Shown: in pieces, positions 1 to 8,785 of the stretch | Layout of the letters: each line of letters begins with the position of its first letter | Position numbering within the stretch: position 1 is the first letter of the stretch | DNA from: Streptomyces roseochromogenus subsp. oscitans DS 12.976 | GTDB taxonomy: Bacteria > Actinomycetota > Actinomycetes > Streptomycetales > Streptomycetaceae | NCBI RefSeq assembly: GCF_000497445.1 | Contig: NZ_CM002285.1 | Location: 9,377,519-9,441,518, forward strand | Direction: 5' to 3' | Length of the DNA: 64,000 nt | The notes under the pieces: generated by a model | Database searches by the model: none | What the model was told of the DNA's origin: nothing | Seen by the model: only the letters and a program-made list of their open reading frames with translations | Made by a program: the position numbers and the translations under genes

Positions 1-90
1 GTGGCTTCGCGGCACCCGGCCACGGAGCCTGCGGTGCCGTGCTGTGAAGCCGTGGGGAGCTGTTGGTGGTGGTGCTCTCGCGCTTGGCGG
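1..90. other. No gene seen at left edge
   Basis: This is the stretch downstream of the monooxygenase gene. No reading frame here resembles a known family and no clear hairpin terminator was noticed. Confidence 0.4.
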
Positions 91-1215
91 TCAGGATGGC
101 TGGACTTGGTCGAAGAGGGCGAGGGCTTCGGCGGGGTCCGGGCTCACGAGGCGTTCCAGACCGGCCGTCGTGATCTTCGCCCACCTGCTGGCCCGTACCC
201 ACATGTGTTCCTCGAAGGCGCGGACGGCCTCGTCCAGATCGCCAGGGGTGGGGGCGGCGGCGATGGACTCGGCGAGTTCGGCGCCTTCCAGCATCGCGAG
301 GTTCGCGCCCGCCCCCAACGGGGGCATCAGATGGGCGGCGTCGCCCAGTAGCGTCACCCCGGGGACGTGGGTCCAGGTGTGGGACACGGGCAGGACGTAG
401 AGGGGGCGGTGGACGAAAGCGGTGCCGTGGTGGAGGAGGTCGAGGACGGGAGCGGCCCAGCCGTCGAACAGGGCCAGCAGGCTTGATCGCACGGCCTCGA
501 CGTCGGCCAGGTCCAGGTTGGTGTGCCAGTCGAGCGGTGCGCGGAACTGGGCGTGCACCTTGACGTGGCCGCCGCTGTTGCGCTGGGCGACGAGAGCTCG
601 GTTCACGCCGTACACAGCCACGGAACCGTCGCCGATCAACCGGGCGAGGTCAGGGTGGCGGGTGTCGACGTCGTCCAGGGAGGTCTCGACCGAGGTGACG
701 CCGGTGTAGTGCGGCGTCACCGAAGAGACTGCCGGGCGGATCCGGGACCAGGCGCCGTCCGCGCCGACCACGAGGTCGAACGTCTCCTGTCGTCCGTCCG
801 CGAATTGGACCAGTACGCCATCCCGGGTCCCCGGCACCACCTGCGTCACGGCCCGCCCCCACTGGACGTCGAGAGGGCCGAGCAGCAGGTCACGGAGTTG
901 CCCGCGGTCGATCTCGGGATTGGCCCGGTCACCGGGGCGGGGTTGCCAGTCGCGCAGGACGGTCCCGTCCGCGTCCAGGATGCGCATGGCCTGCCCCTCG
1001 GGGCGAGACAGCGCCTGGAACTCCGCCAGCAGCCCCGCCTTGTCCAGTGCGAGCTGGCCGAGCCCTTCGTGCAGGTCCAGTGTGCCGCCCGGGGGGCGGG
1101 CGTCGGGGGCGGGATCGCGTTCGAGAACGGCGACGGGGTAGCCATGGCGGTGCAGGACGCGGGCGAAGGTAAGGCCGGCCGGGCCGCTCCCCACCACTGC
1201 GATACGATGTCTCAT
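91..1215 (-). CDS. TetX-like FAD-dependent monooxygenase
   Basis: A cytosolic group A flavin monooxygenase of about 374 residues, expected to hydroxylate or inactivate a small aromatic or tetracycline-like compound using NAD(P)H and O2. The N-terminus carries the FAD Rossmann motif (VVGSGPAGL, residues about 6-14). GADGAWSR lies mid-protein and the second FAD motif GDAAHLMPPLGAGANLAM follows; this is the family pattern of TetX and related hydroxylases. I chose the ATG at 1215 because the Rossmann strand starts immediately after it. An upstream in-frame start at 1248 would add 11 residues and run into the putative operator. The gene is divergent from a TetR regulator only 47 bp away, which suggests repression by that regulator until a substrate or drug is sensed. 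The true substrate cannot be read from sequence. Confidence 0.85.
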   Translation of the reverse strand: MRHRIAVVGSGPAGLTFARVLHRHGYPVAVLERDPAPDARPPGGTLDLHEGLGQLALDKAGLLAEFQALSRPEGQAMRILDADGTVLRDWQPRPGDRANPEIDRGQLRDLLLGPLDVQWGRAVTQVVPGTRDGVLVQFADGRQETFDLVVGADGAWSRIRPAVSSVTPHYTGVTSVETSLDDVDTRHPDLARLIGDGSVAVYGVNRALVAQRNSGGHVKVHAQFRAPLDWHTNLDLADVEAVRSSLLALFDGWAAPVLDLLHHGTAFVHRPLYVLPVSHTWTHVPGVTLLGDAAHLMPPLGAGANLAMLEGAELAESIAAAPTPGDLDEAVRAFEEHMWVRASRWAKITTAGLERLVSPDPAEALALFDQVQPS

Positions 1216-1219
1216 GTCG

Positions 1220-1250
1220 ATACACTGTATTTCTCCAATACGATGCATCG
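1220..1250. promoter_or_regulatory. Putative TetR operator between divergent genes
   Basis: The 47-bp intergenic gap is packed with dyads: ATACACTGTAT (1220-1230, symmetric except at the centre), GTATT-N5-AATAC (1227-1241) and a perfect CGATGCATCG (1241-1250). TetR-family repressors usually bind such symmetric sites between themselves and the divergent target gene. Which dyad is the real operator is inference. Confidence 0.5.
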
Positions 1251-1262
1251 CAAGAGAACGGT

Positions 1263-1961
1263 GTGACCATGACTGTGTGGGACCGGCCGGAGCCGCCGAC
1301 TCGCCCCGTGCCGCTCGACCGGGAGCGGATCGTCGCCGCCGCCATCGCGCTGGCCGACGCGGGCGGGCTGGAGGCAGTGTCGCTGCGCAAGGTCGCCGCG
1401 CGGCTGAACGCCGGCCCGATGCGGCTGTACGGATACATCTCCACCAAGGAGGAGCTGTTCGACCTCATGGTGGACGAGGTCCAGGCCGAGATTCTCCCCG
1501 AGGAACAGCCCGGTGACTGGCGGGAGGCGCTGCGCATCCTCGCCCACCGCACCAGGCAAGCCGCTCTTCGTCACGAATGGCTGGCCGACCTGCTCGGCGG
1601 CCGCCCGACCCTGGGCCCGAACGGCCTCGCCGTGACCGAGGCCACGCTGGCCGCCCTCGACGGCCTCGCCGACGTGGACACCGTCATGCGTGCTGTGGAG
1701 ACTGTCAGCGCCTACTTCACTGGCGCGATCAGGCGCGAGATCGCGAACCTGCGGGCCGAGCGCGCCACGGGCCTGTCCAAGCGCGACTGGCAGCGCGCCT
1801 CCGGCCCGCATGTGACGAGAATGTTGGCCACGGGCCGCTTCCCGGCGCTGACCAAGGCCGTGTACGACGCCACGGACGTGGACGCCGGGGCATCCTTCGC
1901 GACCGGCCTGGACTGGGTCCTCGACGCCGTGGCCGCCAAACTCACCCGACCGCCGGCGTGA
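1263..1961 (+). CDS. TetR/AcrR-family regulator
   Basis: A DNA-binding repressor of about 232 residues. The N-terminal helix-turn-helix is clear (RIVAAAIALADAGGLEAVSL, then the recognition helix around LNAGPMRLYGYISTKEELF, residues about 22-75). The C-terminal part resembles the TetR_C dimerisation/ligand domain. The start is GTG at 1263, with ATG at 1269 as an alternative; no strong Shine-Dalgarno separates them. Transcribed divergently from the TetX-like monooxygenase, so it most likely represses that gene and itself through the palindromes between them. The ligand is unknown. Confidence 0.85.
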   Translation: MTMTVWDRPEPPTRPVPLDRERIVAAAIALADAGGLEAVSLRKVAARLNAGPMRLYGYISTKEELFDLMVDEVQAEILPEEQPGDWREALRILAHRTRQAALRHEWLADLLGGRPTLGPNGLAVTEATLAALDGLADVDTVMRAVETVSAYFTGAIRREIANLRAERATGLSKRDWQRASGPHVTRMLATGRFPALTKAVYDATDVDAGASFATGLDWVLDAVAAKLTRPPA

Positions 1962-1974
1962 CGCTCAGGATTTC

Positions 1975-2425
1975 CAGGTGACGTCCGTGGCACCGCATGA
2001 CGCCGCCAGACCGGCCGTGGGCGGCGATGACCTCCAACGTGTCGCGGCACTCGAGCGACACCCGGGCCAGGCGGTCGGCCACGCCGTACATCCGCTCCAG
2101 GTACCCCGTTCAGCCGCGCCGGCAAGGAGATCCTGGCGGTGTCGGCCGCGTCGAACCGCCAGCCGGTACGGCGCAAGGTCCCGGTCCGCCCCTGGGCGGG
2201 CCGTACCCAGACCCGGCGGGCGCCCTCCAGATCCTCCAGACAGGACAGGTCGCCGCCCAGCGTGGAGGGCTGCTCGGCAGTCAACACCGCGAGCGACCCG
2301 CAGAACGGTTCGACGTAGTAGGCGTGCTCGGGCAGCATCGCGGCGATCTGCTCGGCGAGCTTGGCTTTGCCGCCGTAGAGGATGATCGGGGAAGCATGGT
2401 CACCGTCCCGGTCGGGATCCGTCAC
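1975..2425 (-). pseudogene. Dam-type (D12) adenine methyltransferase relic
   Basis: Broken remains of an N6-adenine DNA methyltransferase of the MT-D12 class. The amino end is recognisable: PIILYGGKAKLAEQIAAMLP followed by YYVEPFCGSLAVL, the SAM-binding start of Dam-like enzymes. A mid-section (LEGARRVWVRPAQGRTGTLR) follows after an internal deletion. A third piece in another frame (ERMYGVADRLARVSLECRD) corresponds to the region before the catalytic DPPY motif. That motif and the C-terminus are missing, so no activity is expected. Such genes are common on actinophages and integrative elements, consistent with the adjacent resolvase relic. Confidence 0.7.
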
Positions 2426-2750
2426 GCCGCTCGGCGGACAGGTAGTGGTGGAGCGCGGCCTTGGGGATGCCGGTCTTGGCGGCGATCCGGCCCAGCGAAT
2501 CGCCCTGCTCCTGAAGCAGCCGCGCGTAATCGATCTTCTCAGCGGGGTGAGCCACGGGCCGGCCGACGTGTCGTCCGTTGGCCTTGGCCGCGCTGGGCGC
2601 GTGCTCGGCGCGCTCGGCGGTGAAGATCCGCTCCATCTCGGCGAACAGGGCCAGGAGGAGGAAGGCGATGCGCGCCATGCCCTCGCCGGCGGGGTTGACG
2701 GGCAGCGGGTCGGCCAAGGCCCTCCGCAAAAACCCGTTGGCGGACCACGG
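2400..2750 (-). pseudogene. Serine resolvase/invertase C-terminal fragment
   Basis: About 109 residues match the distal part of a serine recombinase. They cover the end of the catalytic domain ([18 protein letters not shown]), the linker [18 protein letters not shown] and the C-terminal helix-turn-helix ([20 protein letters not shown]). The N-terminal catalytic half with the nucleophilic serine is absent, and upstream sequence in this frame does not continue the family. It overlaps the 5' end of the methyltransferase relic by about 25 bp, so both probably derive from one decayed mobile element. Confidence 0.65.
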
Positions 2751-2856
2751 CGACCGCTGCTACTTTTCCGGAGGCCGTGCGAGAGAACGAGGAGGTGGTA
2801 CCCGTGAACGCAGTATCGACATGGGTGCTCCCCTCCGGGGTCACGGTCGGGCGATA

Positions 2857-2902
2857 GGTCGTCCGGGAGTGCCGTTCAAGAGCACTCCCGAAAGGCACGA
2901 CC
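2857..2902 (+). promoter_or_regulatory. Hairpin spanning the hydrolase ribosome site
   Basis: CGGGAGTGC (2864-2872) pairs perfectly with GCACTCCCG (2882-2890) around a 9-nt loop. The outer arms GGTCGT (2857-2862) and ACGACC (2897-2902) pair as well. The right arm encloses the probable ribosome site GAAAGG and ends at the base before the ATG at 2903. As DNA it could be a repressor operator; as RNA it could mask translation. Both roles are inference. Confidence 0.5.
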
Positions 2903-3625
2903 ATGCACTTCACTTCCGAACAGCGCCTCGACGGCGGCGTCCTCGAACGCGAATTCACCCTCGGCGAGATCCCCGGCACCCTGTGGACGCCTGAATCCGC
3001 CGCACCGGCCCCGCTGATCCTGATGGCTCACAACAACGCCCTGCCCAAGAGGGAAGCCCGGCTGGTGGCCAGGGCCCGGCAGACCGCGGCGTACGGCTAC
3101 GCGGTGGCCACCATCGACGCCGCCGGGTGCGGCGACCGGCCCCGTTCCGCCGCCGACGAGCAGGCCCGCGCCGACCTCCGCCGGGCGATGCAGACCGGCG
3201 AGCCGGTCGACGAGATCTTCGAGTCCTTCATCGGCCCGCTGGTCGAAAAGGCGGTTCCGGAATGGCGGACCACCCTGGACGCCCTCCTTTCACTGCCCGA
3301 GATCGGCGGCCCGGTCGGGTACTCGGGGTGGACCGCCGTGGGCATTCGGCTGGCGGCGGTCGAGCCGCGTATCGCGGCCGCCGGTTTCTTCGCCGGGGGC
3401 TACGTGCCCCGCGCCCAGCGCGAGGAGGCCCGGCAGGTCACTATTCCGCTGCTGTTCCTGCTGCAGTGGGACGACGAAGGGAACCCCCGGCAGCGGGCCC
3501 TGGACCTGTTCGACGCCTTCGGCACCGAAAAGAAGACGCTGCACGCCAATCTGGGCGGGCACACCGGCACCCCGTGGTTCGAGATGGAGGAGGGGGACCG
3601 GTTCTTCGGCCGGCACCTGAAGTGA
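2903..3625 (+). CDS. Alpha/beta hydrolase (dienelactone hydrolase-like)
   Basis: A predicted cytosolic hydrolase of 240 residues, complete for its family. The oxyanion region is MAHNNALPK (about 41-49). The nucleophile elbow is GYSGW with Ser141, unusual because the last glycine of GxSxG is tryptophan. Acid candidates are Asp190/191 (LLQWDDEG) and the catalytic histidine is His220 (LGGHTGTPWF), followed by the family ending RFFGRHLK. The ATG at 2903 is preceded by GAAAGG inside a large inverted repeat. The gene stands alone between mobile-element relics. It probably cleaves small esters or lactones; the substrate is unknown, and the altered elbow leaves some doubt about activity. Confidence 0.75.
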   Translation: MHFTSEQRLDGGVLEREFTLGEIPGTLWTPESAAPAPLILMAHNNALPKREARLVARARQTAAYGYAVATIDAAGCGDRPRSAADEQARADLRRAMQTGEPVDEIFESFIGPLVEKAVPEWRTTLDALLSLPEIGGPVGYSGWTAVGIRLAAVEPRIAAAGFFAGGYVPRAQREEARQVTIPLLFLLQWDDEGNPRQRALDLFDAFGTEKKTLHANLGGHTGTPWFEMEEGDRFFGRHLK

Positions 3626-3849
3626 GGCCGGTCCGCCAGGCAGGCAGCAGACGGTAGGCGGTGTCGGCCAGATGCCGCTCGTCGAGGACAGGTCCCGGCC
3701 CTCCTCGATGGCGGTGGCCAGCAGATGCACAACCGCCCCGATCGCGGTGGTACCGGCCATCGGCGGTACCCGGCGGTCGGGGCGGCGGCTACTTGGGGTC
3801 TCATCGCAGCTTCCCGAGTGGAGGGCCGTGACGGTGGCACCGCCTGGCC

Positions 3850-4873
3850 GTGCAGCGTCCGCCATGTGTACCGCCTCGGCATCGGGCTTCTGCGGGACAA
3901 GCACATGGGCCACTCCCGCAGGAACTACTCGGTTGACGTCCGCGAGGTCGGCCACCTGCGGGAGACTGGGCGGCTGCCCTGGGAGTGGATCACCGACGGA
4001 ACTCACATGGTCCGGCAGGAGACCCGGTACGACTCGCTCGACGATGCCATGCAGCGCAACACGGAGACCTATCGGCGCGATCTGTGGGCCTCGCAGTCCC
4101 GCCGCGTTGCGGTCTGGTGCGAGAACGACTCGGTCGGTGGCGTGCTCCTGCCGATCACCTCGGCCTGGGGCGTGCGCCTGTACTCCTGCCGCGTCCAGTC
4201 CTCCAAGGCCTTCGTCCACGAGGCGGTGCAGCAGTACGTGCACCAGGCAAAGGAGTGACGGTGGTCTTCTGCGGCGACTGGGTTCCTACCGGCAGATGTG
4301 TCCCTCGTTGCGTGGTCGAGCGGATGGAGCGCTACGGCAACGGCGAACTCGACCCGGAGTTCCGGCAGATCTCCATCACCGCCGACGACGTCCGCTCCGG
4401 CCGGCTCACCACCCACGACGTCAACTTTGCCCGCTACCGCGAGGAGTGCCTGCGCGAAGGCATCGATCCGCACACCGCCGTCGAGGTCGAAGCCCTCCGC
4501 CCCGGGCTGCAGCGGCAGCGGCTCGACGAGACGATCGAGAGCCTGGTCGACGACGTCCGGCAGTGGACATCGAGTTCGGAACGGAAGGTGCCGAACGGGA
4601 GTGGATGGGCAGGTGCGCGCGTACCAGCTGCCGTCGGCGGAAGGGAAGAGGGACGATCCGCGCTGGCCCGGGTTTGCCCGCCGCTACGGCTTCGACCTTG
4701 ACCGTCCCGTGCAGCGGGAGGTTGAGGCACTGGAACCGGCCGAACTCAAGCGCCTCGTGATGGAGGCCGTCGGCGGCTACGTCGACCGGGAGATCCTCGC
4801 CGGGGTCATGGCCGAGGAAGAGCAGCAGCGTGCCCAGCTCGCCATCCTCCTCGGCCAGCAGCAGGACGGCTGA
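3850..4873 (+). pseudogene. Frameshifted winged-helix/Toprim-like mobile-element protein
   Basis: Three consecutive frames carry pieces of a protein type found on actinobacterial integrative elements. The first piece (to 4258) includes LPWEWITDGTHMVRQETRY and SRRVAVWCENDSVGGVL, the Toprim-like core with its E/D residues. The second (from about 4261, shifted) continues as VVFCGDWVPTGR and then RYGNGELDPEFRQISI. The third (to 4873) contains YQLPSAEGKRDDPRWPGF and REVEALEPAELKRLVMEAV. Pieces two and three both end in a similar C-terminal motif (VEVEALRPGLQRQRL versus REVEALEPAELKRLV), as though two related copies had recombined. A functional product is unlikely. The family assignment is from recognition of motif style only. 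Confidence 0.5.
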
Positions 4874-5019
4874 ACGAGCGCACGGGCTCGGCCATCGGGA
4901 AGTGCGGGTGCCGGTGAAAAGCGCCCTGGGCGGGGCTCGGGCTGCGACAGTGGTCCTGTCCCGCTGTCCCTTTGAGTCAGGAGGCCCTTCGCCGTGAGCG
5001 GGGTGCGGATGAACTGGGG

Positions 5020-5889
5020 TCAGTCCTCGTCCTGGGCGCGCCGGTAGAGCTTGGCGATGTCGTCGTCGAAGTACGCGGCGTAGGAGACATCGTCCTGGTC
5101 GCCGCCGCCCTCGTGGCCGCCCAGGACGCCGATGACCGTCCCGGTGTGGCTCTTGGGGTCGTAGTCGGCGAGCCAGGGGCTGCCGCTGGTCCCGCCCTCG
5201 AAGTCGGTGCACTGGATGCGCAGCTGGGTGTCGCTGAACTTCGTGGTGCGGTTCTGGCACGAGATCGGGGTGTCACGGCTGGTGGGATAGCCGGTGATCT
5301 TGACCTTGTTGTCGAAGCCGCGGTCTATGCCGAGGGTGTTGCCGCCCAGGACGTCCTGGATGTGCTTGCCGTCCTTCTGGTCGAGGACGAGGAAGGCGAC
5401 GTCGAGGGCCTCGTCCTGCGACGTGGCCCAGAGGTCGTCGACGACCACCTTGCTGACCTTCCACAGGCCGGAGGGTTCGTCGCCGTCGCGGTAGCCGGGG
5501 GCGAAGACCAGGTCGTTCACCGGCTGTCCGGAGTCGGCGTCGAAGGCGCAGTGGGCCGCGGTGATCAGCATGTTCCGGCCGGGACTCCGCACCACGCTCG
5601 CCGTGCAGAAGTGGTCGCCCTGGTCGTCCTTCTCGAAGATCGCGCCGATCCGGGCGTTCTCCTCGGTCCTGCGGGGGGTGTACGCGATGCCGTCCTCGGC
5701 CGAGGCCGTCGCGGAGAGGTCCTGGTCCTGGCCCTGCGGGGACTGGCCCGGCTCGCCGGACTTGCCGAAACCGCTGCGCCCGCTGCTTCTGGGCGTATAG
5801 GTTTCCTCCGCGGCGTCGCCCACCACTGCGGCTGCCCCGATGATGACCAGCGTCAGGGGCAGGATGGATTTCCTGGCTAGCGAGCGCAC
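5020..5889 (-). CDS. Secreted trypsin-like (S1) serine protease
   Basis: A chymotrypsin-fold endopeptidase of about 289 residues. The N-terminus (RSLARKSILPLTLVIIGAA) is a typical signal or anchor segment, followed by a polar low-complexity stretch. The triad is visible: His in LITAAHCAF, Asp in EALDVAFLVL, Ser in EGGTSGSPW. I chose the GTG at 5889 because it places basic residues just before the hydrophobic segment; earlier starts add unlikely proline-rich sequence that overlaps an IS30 relic. No good ribosome site is visible, and the IS30 remnant about 70 bp upstream may have replaced the native promoter. The role is extracellular proteolysis; specificity is unknown. Confidence 0.85.
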   Translation of the reverse strand: MRSLARKSILPLTLVIIGAAAVVGDAAEETYTPRSSGRSGFGKSGEPGQSPQGQDQDLSATASAEDGIAYTPRRTEENARIGAIFEKDDQGDHFCTASVVRSPGRNMLITAAHCAFDADSGQPVNDLVFAPGYRDGDEPSGLWKVSKVVVDDLWATSQDEALDVAFLVLDQKDGKHIQDVLGGNTLGIDRGFDNKVKITGYPTSRDTPISCQNRTTKFSDTQLRIQCTDFEGGTSGSPWLADYDPKSHTGTVIGVLGGHEGGGDQDDVSYAAYFDDDIAKLYRRAQDED

Positions 5890-5959
5890 AAGGTCATTAT
5901 TGACACGGGCCGGGAATTCGCGAGGTGCTTCACCGGGAGGCTCCCGTGACAATCCACCG

Positions 5960-6380
5960 TCCGGATCGGCCATCGGGACGCTGGTCGAGCGTGCCACCCG
6001 CTACGTCATGCTCCTGCACCTGCCCGCCGACCACGGCGCCGAAAGTGTCCTGGACGCGCTGGTCACCACGGTCCAGCCCCTGCCCTCCCACCTCCGACGG
6101 TCCCTGACCCGGGACCAGGGACGCGAGATGGGCGCCCACGACGCGTTCACCGTCGCCACCGGCATCCCGGTCTACTTCTGCCATCCGGCCAGCCCCTGGC
6201 AGCGCGGCTCCAACGAAAACACCAACGGCCCGATCCGGCAGTACTTCCAAGGGCACCGACCTGCCGGTCCACACCCGCAATGACCTGGACACCGTCGCTG
6301 CCGAGTTCAATAGCCGCCCACGCAAGACGCTCGGCTGGGAAACTCCAGCTGAGCGCCTGTCTGAACTTCTCGCGGCCTGA
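5960..6380 (+). pseudogene. IS30-family transposase C-terminal relic
   Basis: The catalytic core end of an IS30-type transposase. AIGTLVERATRYVMLLHLP and [15 protein letters not shown] (one DDE aspartate) are followed by [19 protein letters not shown] (the catalytic glutamate). One frameshift lies near 6250, after which [18 protein letters not shown] continues in another frame to the stop at 6378-6380. The N-terminal helix-turn-helix half is missing. The sequence after the stop (GTGTTGCAATGATCAATGGA) probably contains the IS end. Confidence 0.8.
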
Positions 6381-6497
6381 TCAACCGACCACGTGTTGCA
6401 ATGATCAATGGAGTCCGCCCCCGTCGGCGCTTTTTCCTCGGCGCGGCACTGGCCCGGCTGGGAGGCGCGATTGCCTGAAAGTCGGCAGTCCCCCCTT

Positions 6498-6529
6498 TGA
6501 TCAGGTCGTGGGCTGATCAGGTCGTGGGC
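6498..6529. repeat. Tandem 16-bp duplication
   Basis: TGATCAGGTCGTGGGC occurs twice head to tail with no spacer, just beyond the IS30 relic. It is probably a slippage or excision scar; no function is proposed. Confidence 0.8.
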
Positions 6530-6589
6530 CGCGCCAGCACCGTGGATTCTCCGGGTACCGCAACAGCTGCCGCAGGACACGGGACGCTC

Positions 6590-7560
6590 GATGCGACCCT
6601 CGACCACCTCGGCTGCGACCTGCCCTGGGAAGCCGTCTACGGGGCCCGGCCGCGCCCGCTCTGACCTGCGCCCAGTGCGTTCTGCCCATGCACGCCAAGG
6701 TCTCCTAGCGCGGCGGACGCTTCTTCGAGCACGAGCGCCGCTCCGCGATGTGCGCGGCGGCTGGCAAGACGGAAGAGCACCGGAGCCTGGAACAGGCCCT
6801 GGACGCGACCGCGCGCGAGTCCGGCCACCAGGCTGAGCTGGAAGTGGCCGCCGCCCACGGGGGCTGGCGGGCCGACGTGCTCGTCACCACTCCCGACGGG
6901 CGGCCAACGGCCTTGGAGGCCCAACTGTCCTCCGCGTCCCTCGTCGACGTCCTCGCGCGCACTCGCCGTTGCGACGCCGACAGAGCCGGCGTCGTCTGAA
7001 CTCACCCACCGCGCCGCCCGCTGGCTCGATCACGTGCCTGCCGCACGCCTGTACCGGTCGGCAGCCCAGCACGGACCGTGGACGCGCACCCACCCGCTCG
7101 TGAACTCCTTCAGCGTCGTGAGCTCTCCGGAAGTCTGCGACCCGCAGCTTCCCCGGCACGGTCCCGAACACGCTGGCTGGAGCGACGGCGAGGAGCGGGC
7201 CCATGGGGAGATCGTCGGCGATCTACTGCACGGCCACCTCGTTCCCCTGGATCACCGCCGACCTGCACACCACCACGACGGCTGGACCACTTCCGAGGCC
7301 GTCCAAGCAGCCGCAGGCTACGCCTTGGCACACCAGCCCCCCGCACCCGCATCCCTACCCGCGTACGTCCCCGACGCCGATGCACCCTGGTACCAGCGGC
7401 GGCCGCCCCCAGACCAGCAGCGGCTGCTGAAGGCGGCCAAGAGATGGGTGAAGCAGACCACCGGCGCGTGGCCCGTGGCCGGGGCGCAGTGGGAGGGGGC
7501 TGGGTCGCGGGCGGACTCGAGGCGCACTCTGCATTCGAATCCGGCTCGCCCGTAGAGCTG
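6590..7560 (+). pseudogene. CoiA-like competence protein relic
   Basis: Fragments resemble the CoiA-like proteins of streptomycetes. A cysteine pair region (LTCAQCVLPMHAKVS) ends at a stop; RRSAMCAAAGKTEEHRSLEQ and HGGWRADVLVTTPDGRP follow, then ALEAQLSSASLVDVLARTRR, the nuclease-like core with its E-x-Q signature. Downstream pieces (RLYRSAAQHGPWTRTHPLVN, then HDGWTTSEAVQAAAG) continue after frame changes. Several frameshifts and stops make it non-functional. In known relatives the protein has a PD-(D/E)xK-like nuclease domain. Confidence 0.55.
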
Positions 7561-7749
7561 TCTCTTGAAGAGGTCACCAACTACTCGTGGCAGTGCGCGG
7601 ACATACTCACGGCCGCGCTGCTGCGCTCCCGAGTGATGGCCGCGTCGCGCTCGTAACCCCAGGTCACGGTGACGGCCCTGGCACCCGCGTCTGGGGAGTG
7701 CCGGGGACTCTCGGCTACTCCCAGCCGGCGATCGCGCTGTGAGGATGAT

Positions 7750-8319
7750 TCAGATGCCTTCCGTCGCCACATGTGCGATGACACGCCGGATGTATGCCTC
7801 GCGGTGCCGAAGCAGTTCAGCGCTGACGAGGATGCGGTATCTGCTGATCGGGAGGAACAGGGTGCCGGTGACGGGCAACGCGGTCACCTTGATCCGGAAT
7901 CCGCCGAGGCGGGTACCGGTGGTCCTCTCGTACTCGCGTACGGCATCCCTCATGCGCGGAGCACCACGCCGAGGGCGGCTCGCGTTCGCGACTTCGCGTT
8001 TGCGTTCGGCGCTCCACAGGCGGACGATATCGCGGTTGTCCTTGACAACGCGGCCGAGCAAGCCGCCCGGCGACAAAGGAACCGCCGATTCATCCTGCTC
8101 CGAGGCGGCCAGAGCGCGGTCCCACCACCGCAGCCACTCCGCGTCAACTTCCTTGGCACCGTGCACAGTCGATTCGACAGCCAGGCTCGGCGGCGCTATG
8201 ACTGCCGGTATGCCCAGCGGGTCACGGATGCCGAGCGCGTCGCGGACTGCCAGCGTAGCGGCCAAGTAGGAGGTGTACCCCAGGACTACTTCCCACGGCG
8301 CACCCGACATCGATCCCAT
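7750..8319 (-). CDS. Conserved-looking hypothetical protein
   Basis: An intact frame of 189 residues with actinobacterial codon use and no recognised domain. It begins MGSMSGAPWEVVLGYTSYLA, is charged in the middle (VKDNRDIVRLWSAERKREVA) and ends with ILVSAELLRHREAYIRRVIA. No signal peptide or clear membrane segment is present. It lies between the CoiA-like relic and an IS21 relic, both on the other strand, so it may be a survivor of the same mobile region. The start could also be the fourth codon (Met). Function unknown. Confidence 0.55.
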   Translation of the reverse strand: MGSMSGAPWEVVLGYTSYLAATLAVRDALGIRDPLGIPAVIAPPSLAVESTVHGAKEVDAEWLRWWDRALAASEQDESAVPLSPGGLLGRVVKDNRDIVRLWSAERKREVANASRPRRGAPRMRDAVREYERTTGTRLGGFRIKVTALPVTGTLFLPISRYRILVSAELLRHREAYIRRVIAHVATEGI

Positions 8320-8349
8320 GAGTCCCCCTCAGGCCGGTGCCGCCAGCCG

Positions 8350-8748
8350 GTTCACCTTAATGCACGACGCTTGGTGGGGTGCCGCCGTCAAAGCCCACGG
8401 CGAACGCGACGACACCCGGACCCTGATCGAGGTCCTCCTGTCCAGTCCCATCTGCCTCACGAACACCTCGTCATCGGTCTTGCCGCGGCCCTGAAGACCG
8501 GTGCTCTCACCGCCGATGCCGTCGCCCTGGAAGCCCGCAAGGCATCCGACGCCGATACCGGACCGGACCCGAAGAAGCGCCGCAGATGCCCTCCACCACC
8601 AGCCAGACCCGCCATCGCCCCACTGCCCGCAGCCGTCCGAACCGACCTGCCACCCGACAAACGGCCCATGCCCTCCGTCGCCCACTGCGGCCAGTTCCTG
8701 CGGGTCCGCCGACCCGACCGCCCCATGAACGAGGAGACAATGCCGTAG
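8350..8748 (+). pseudogene. IS21-family IstA C-terminal relic
   Basis: The distal part of an IS21 transposase. AHGERDDTRTLIEVLL precedes a frameshift near 8440-8460. HLPHEHLVIGLAAALKTGAL and DAVALEARKASDAD follow, then the family's terminal LPPDKRPMPSV. The catalytic DDE region is absent and no IstB gene follows. It overlaps nothing intact and is clearly decayed. Confidence 0.6.
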
Positions 8749-8785
8749 CGGGCCTCAGTGTCATGGGGGCTTACCAGCCTCTAGT

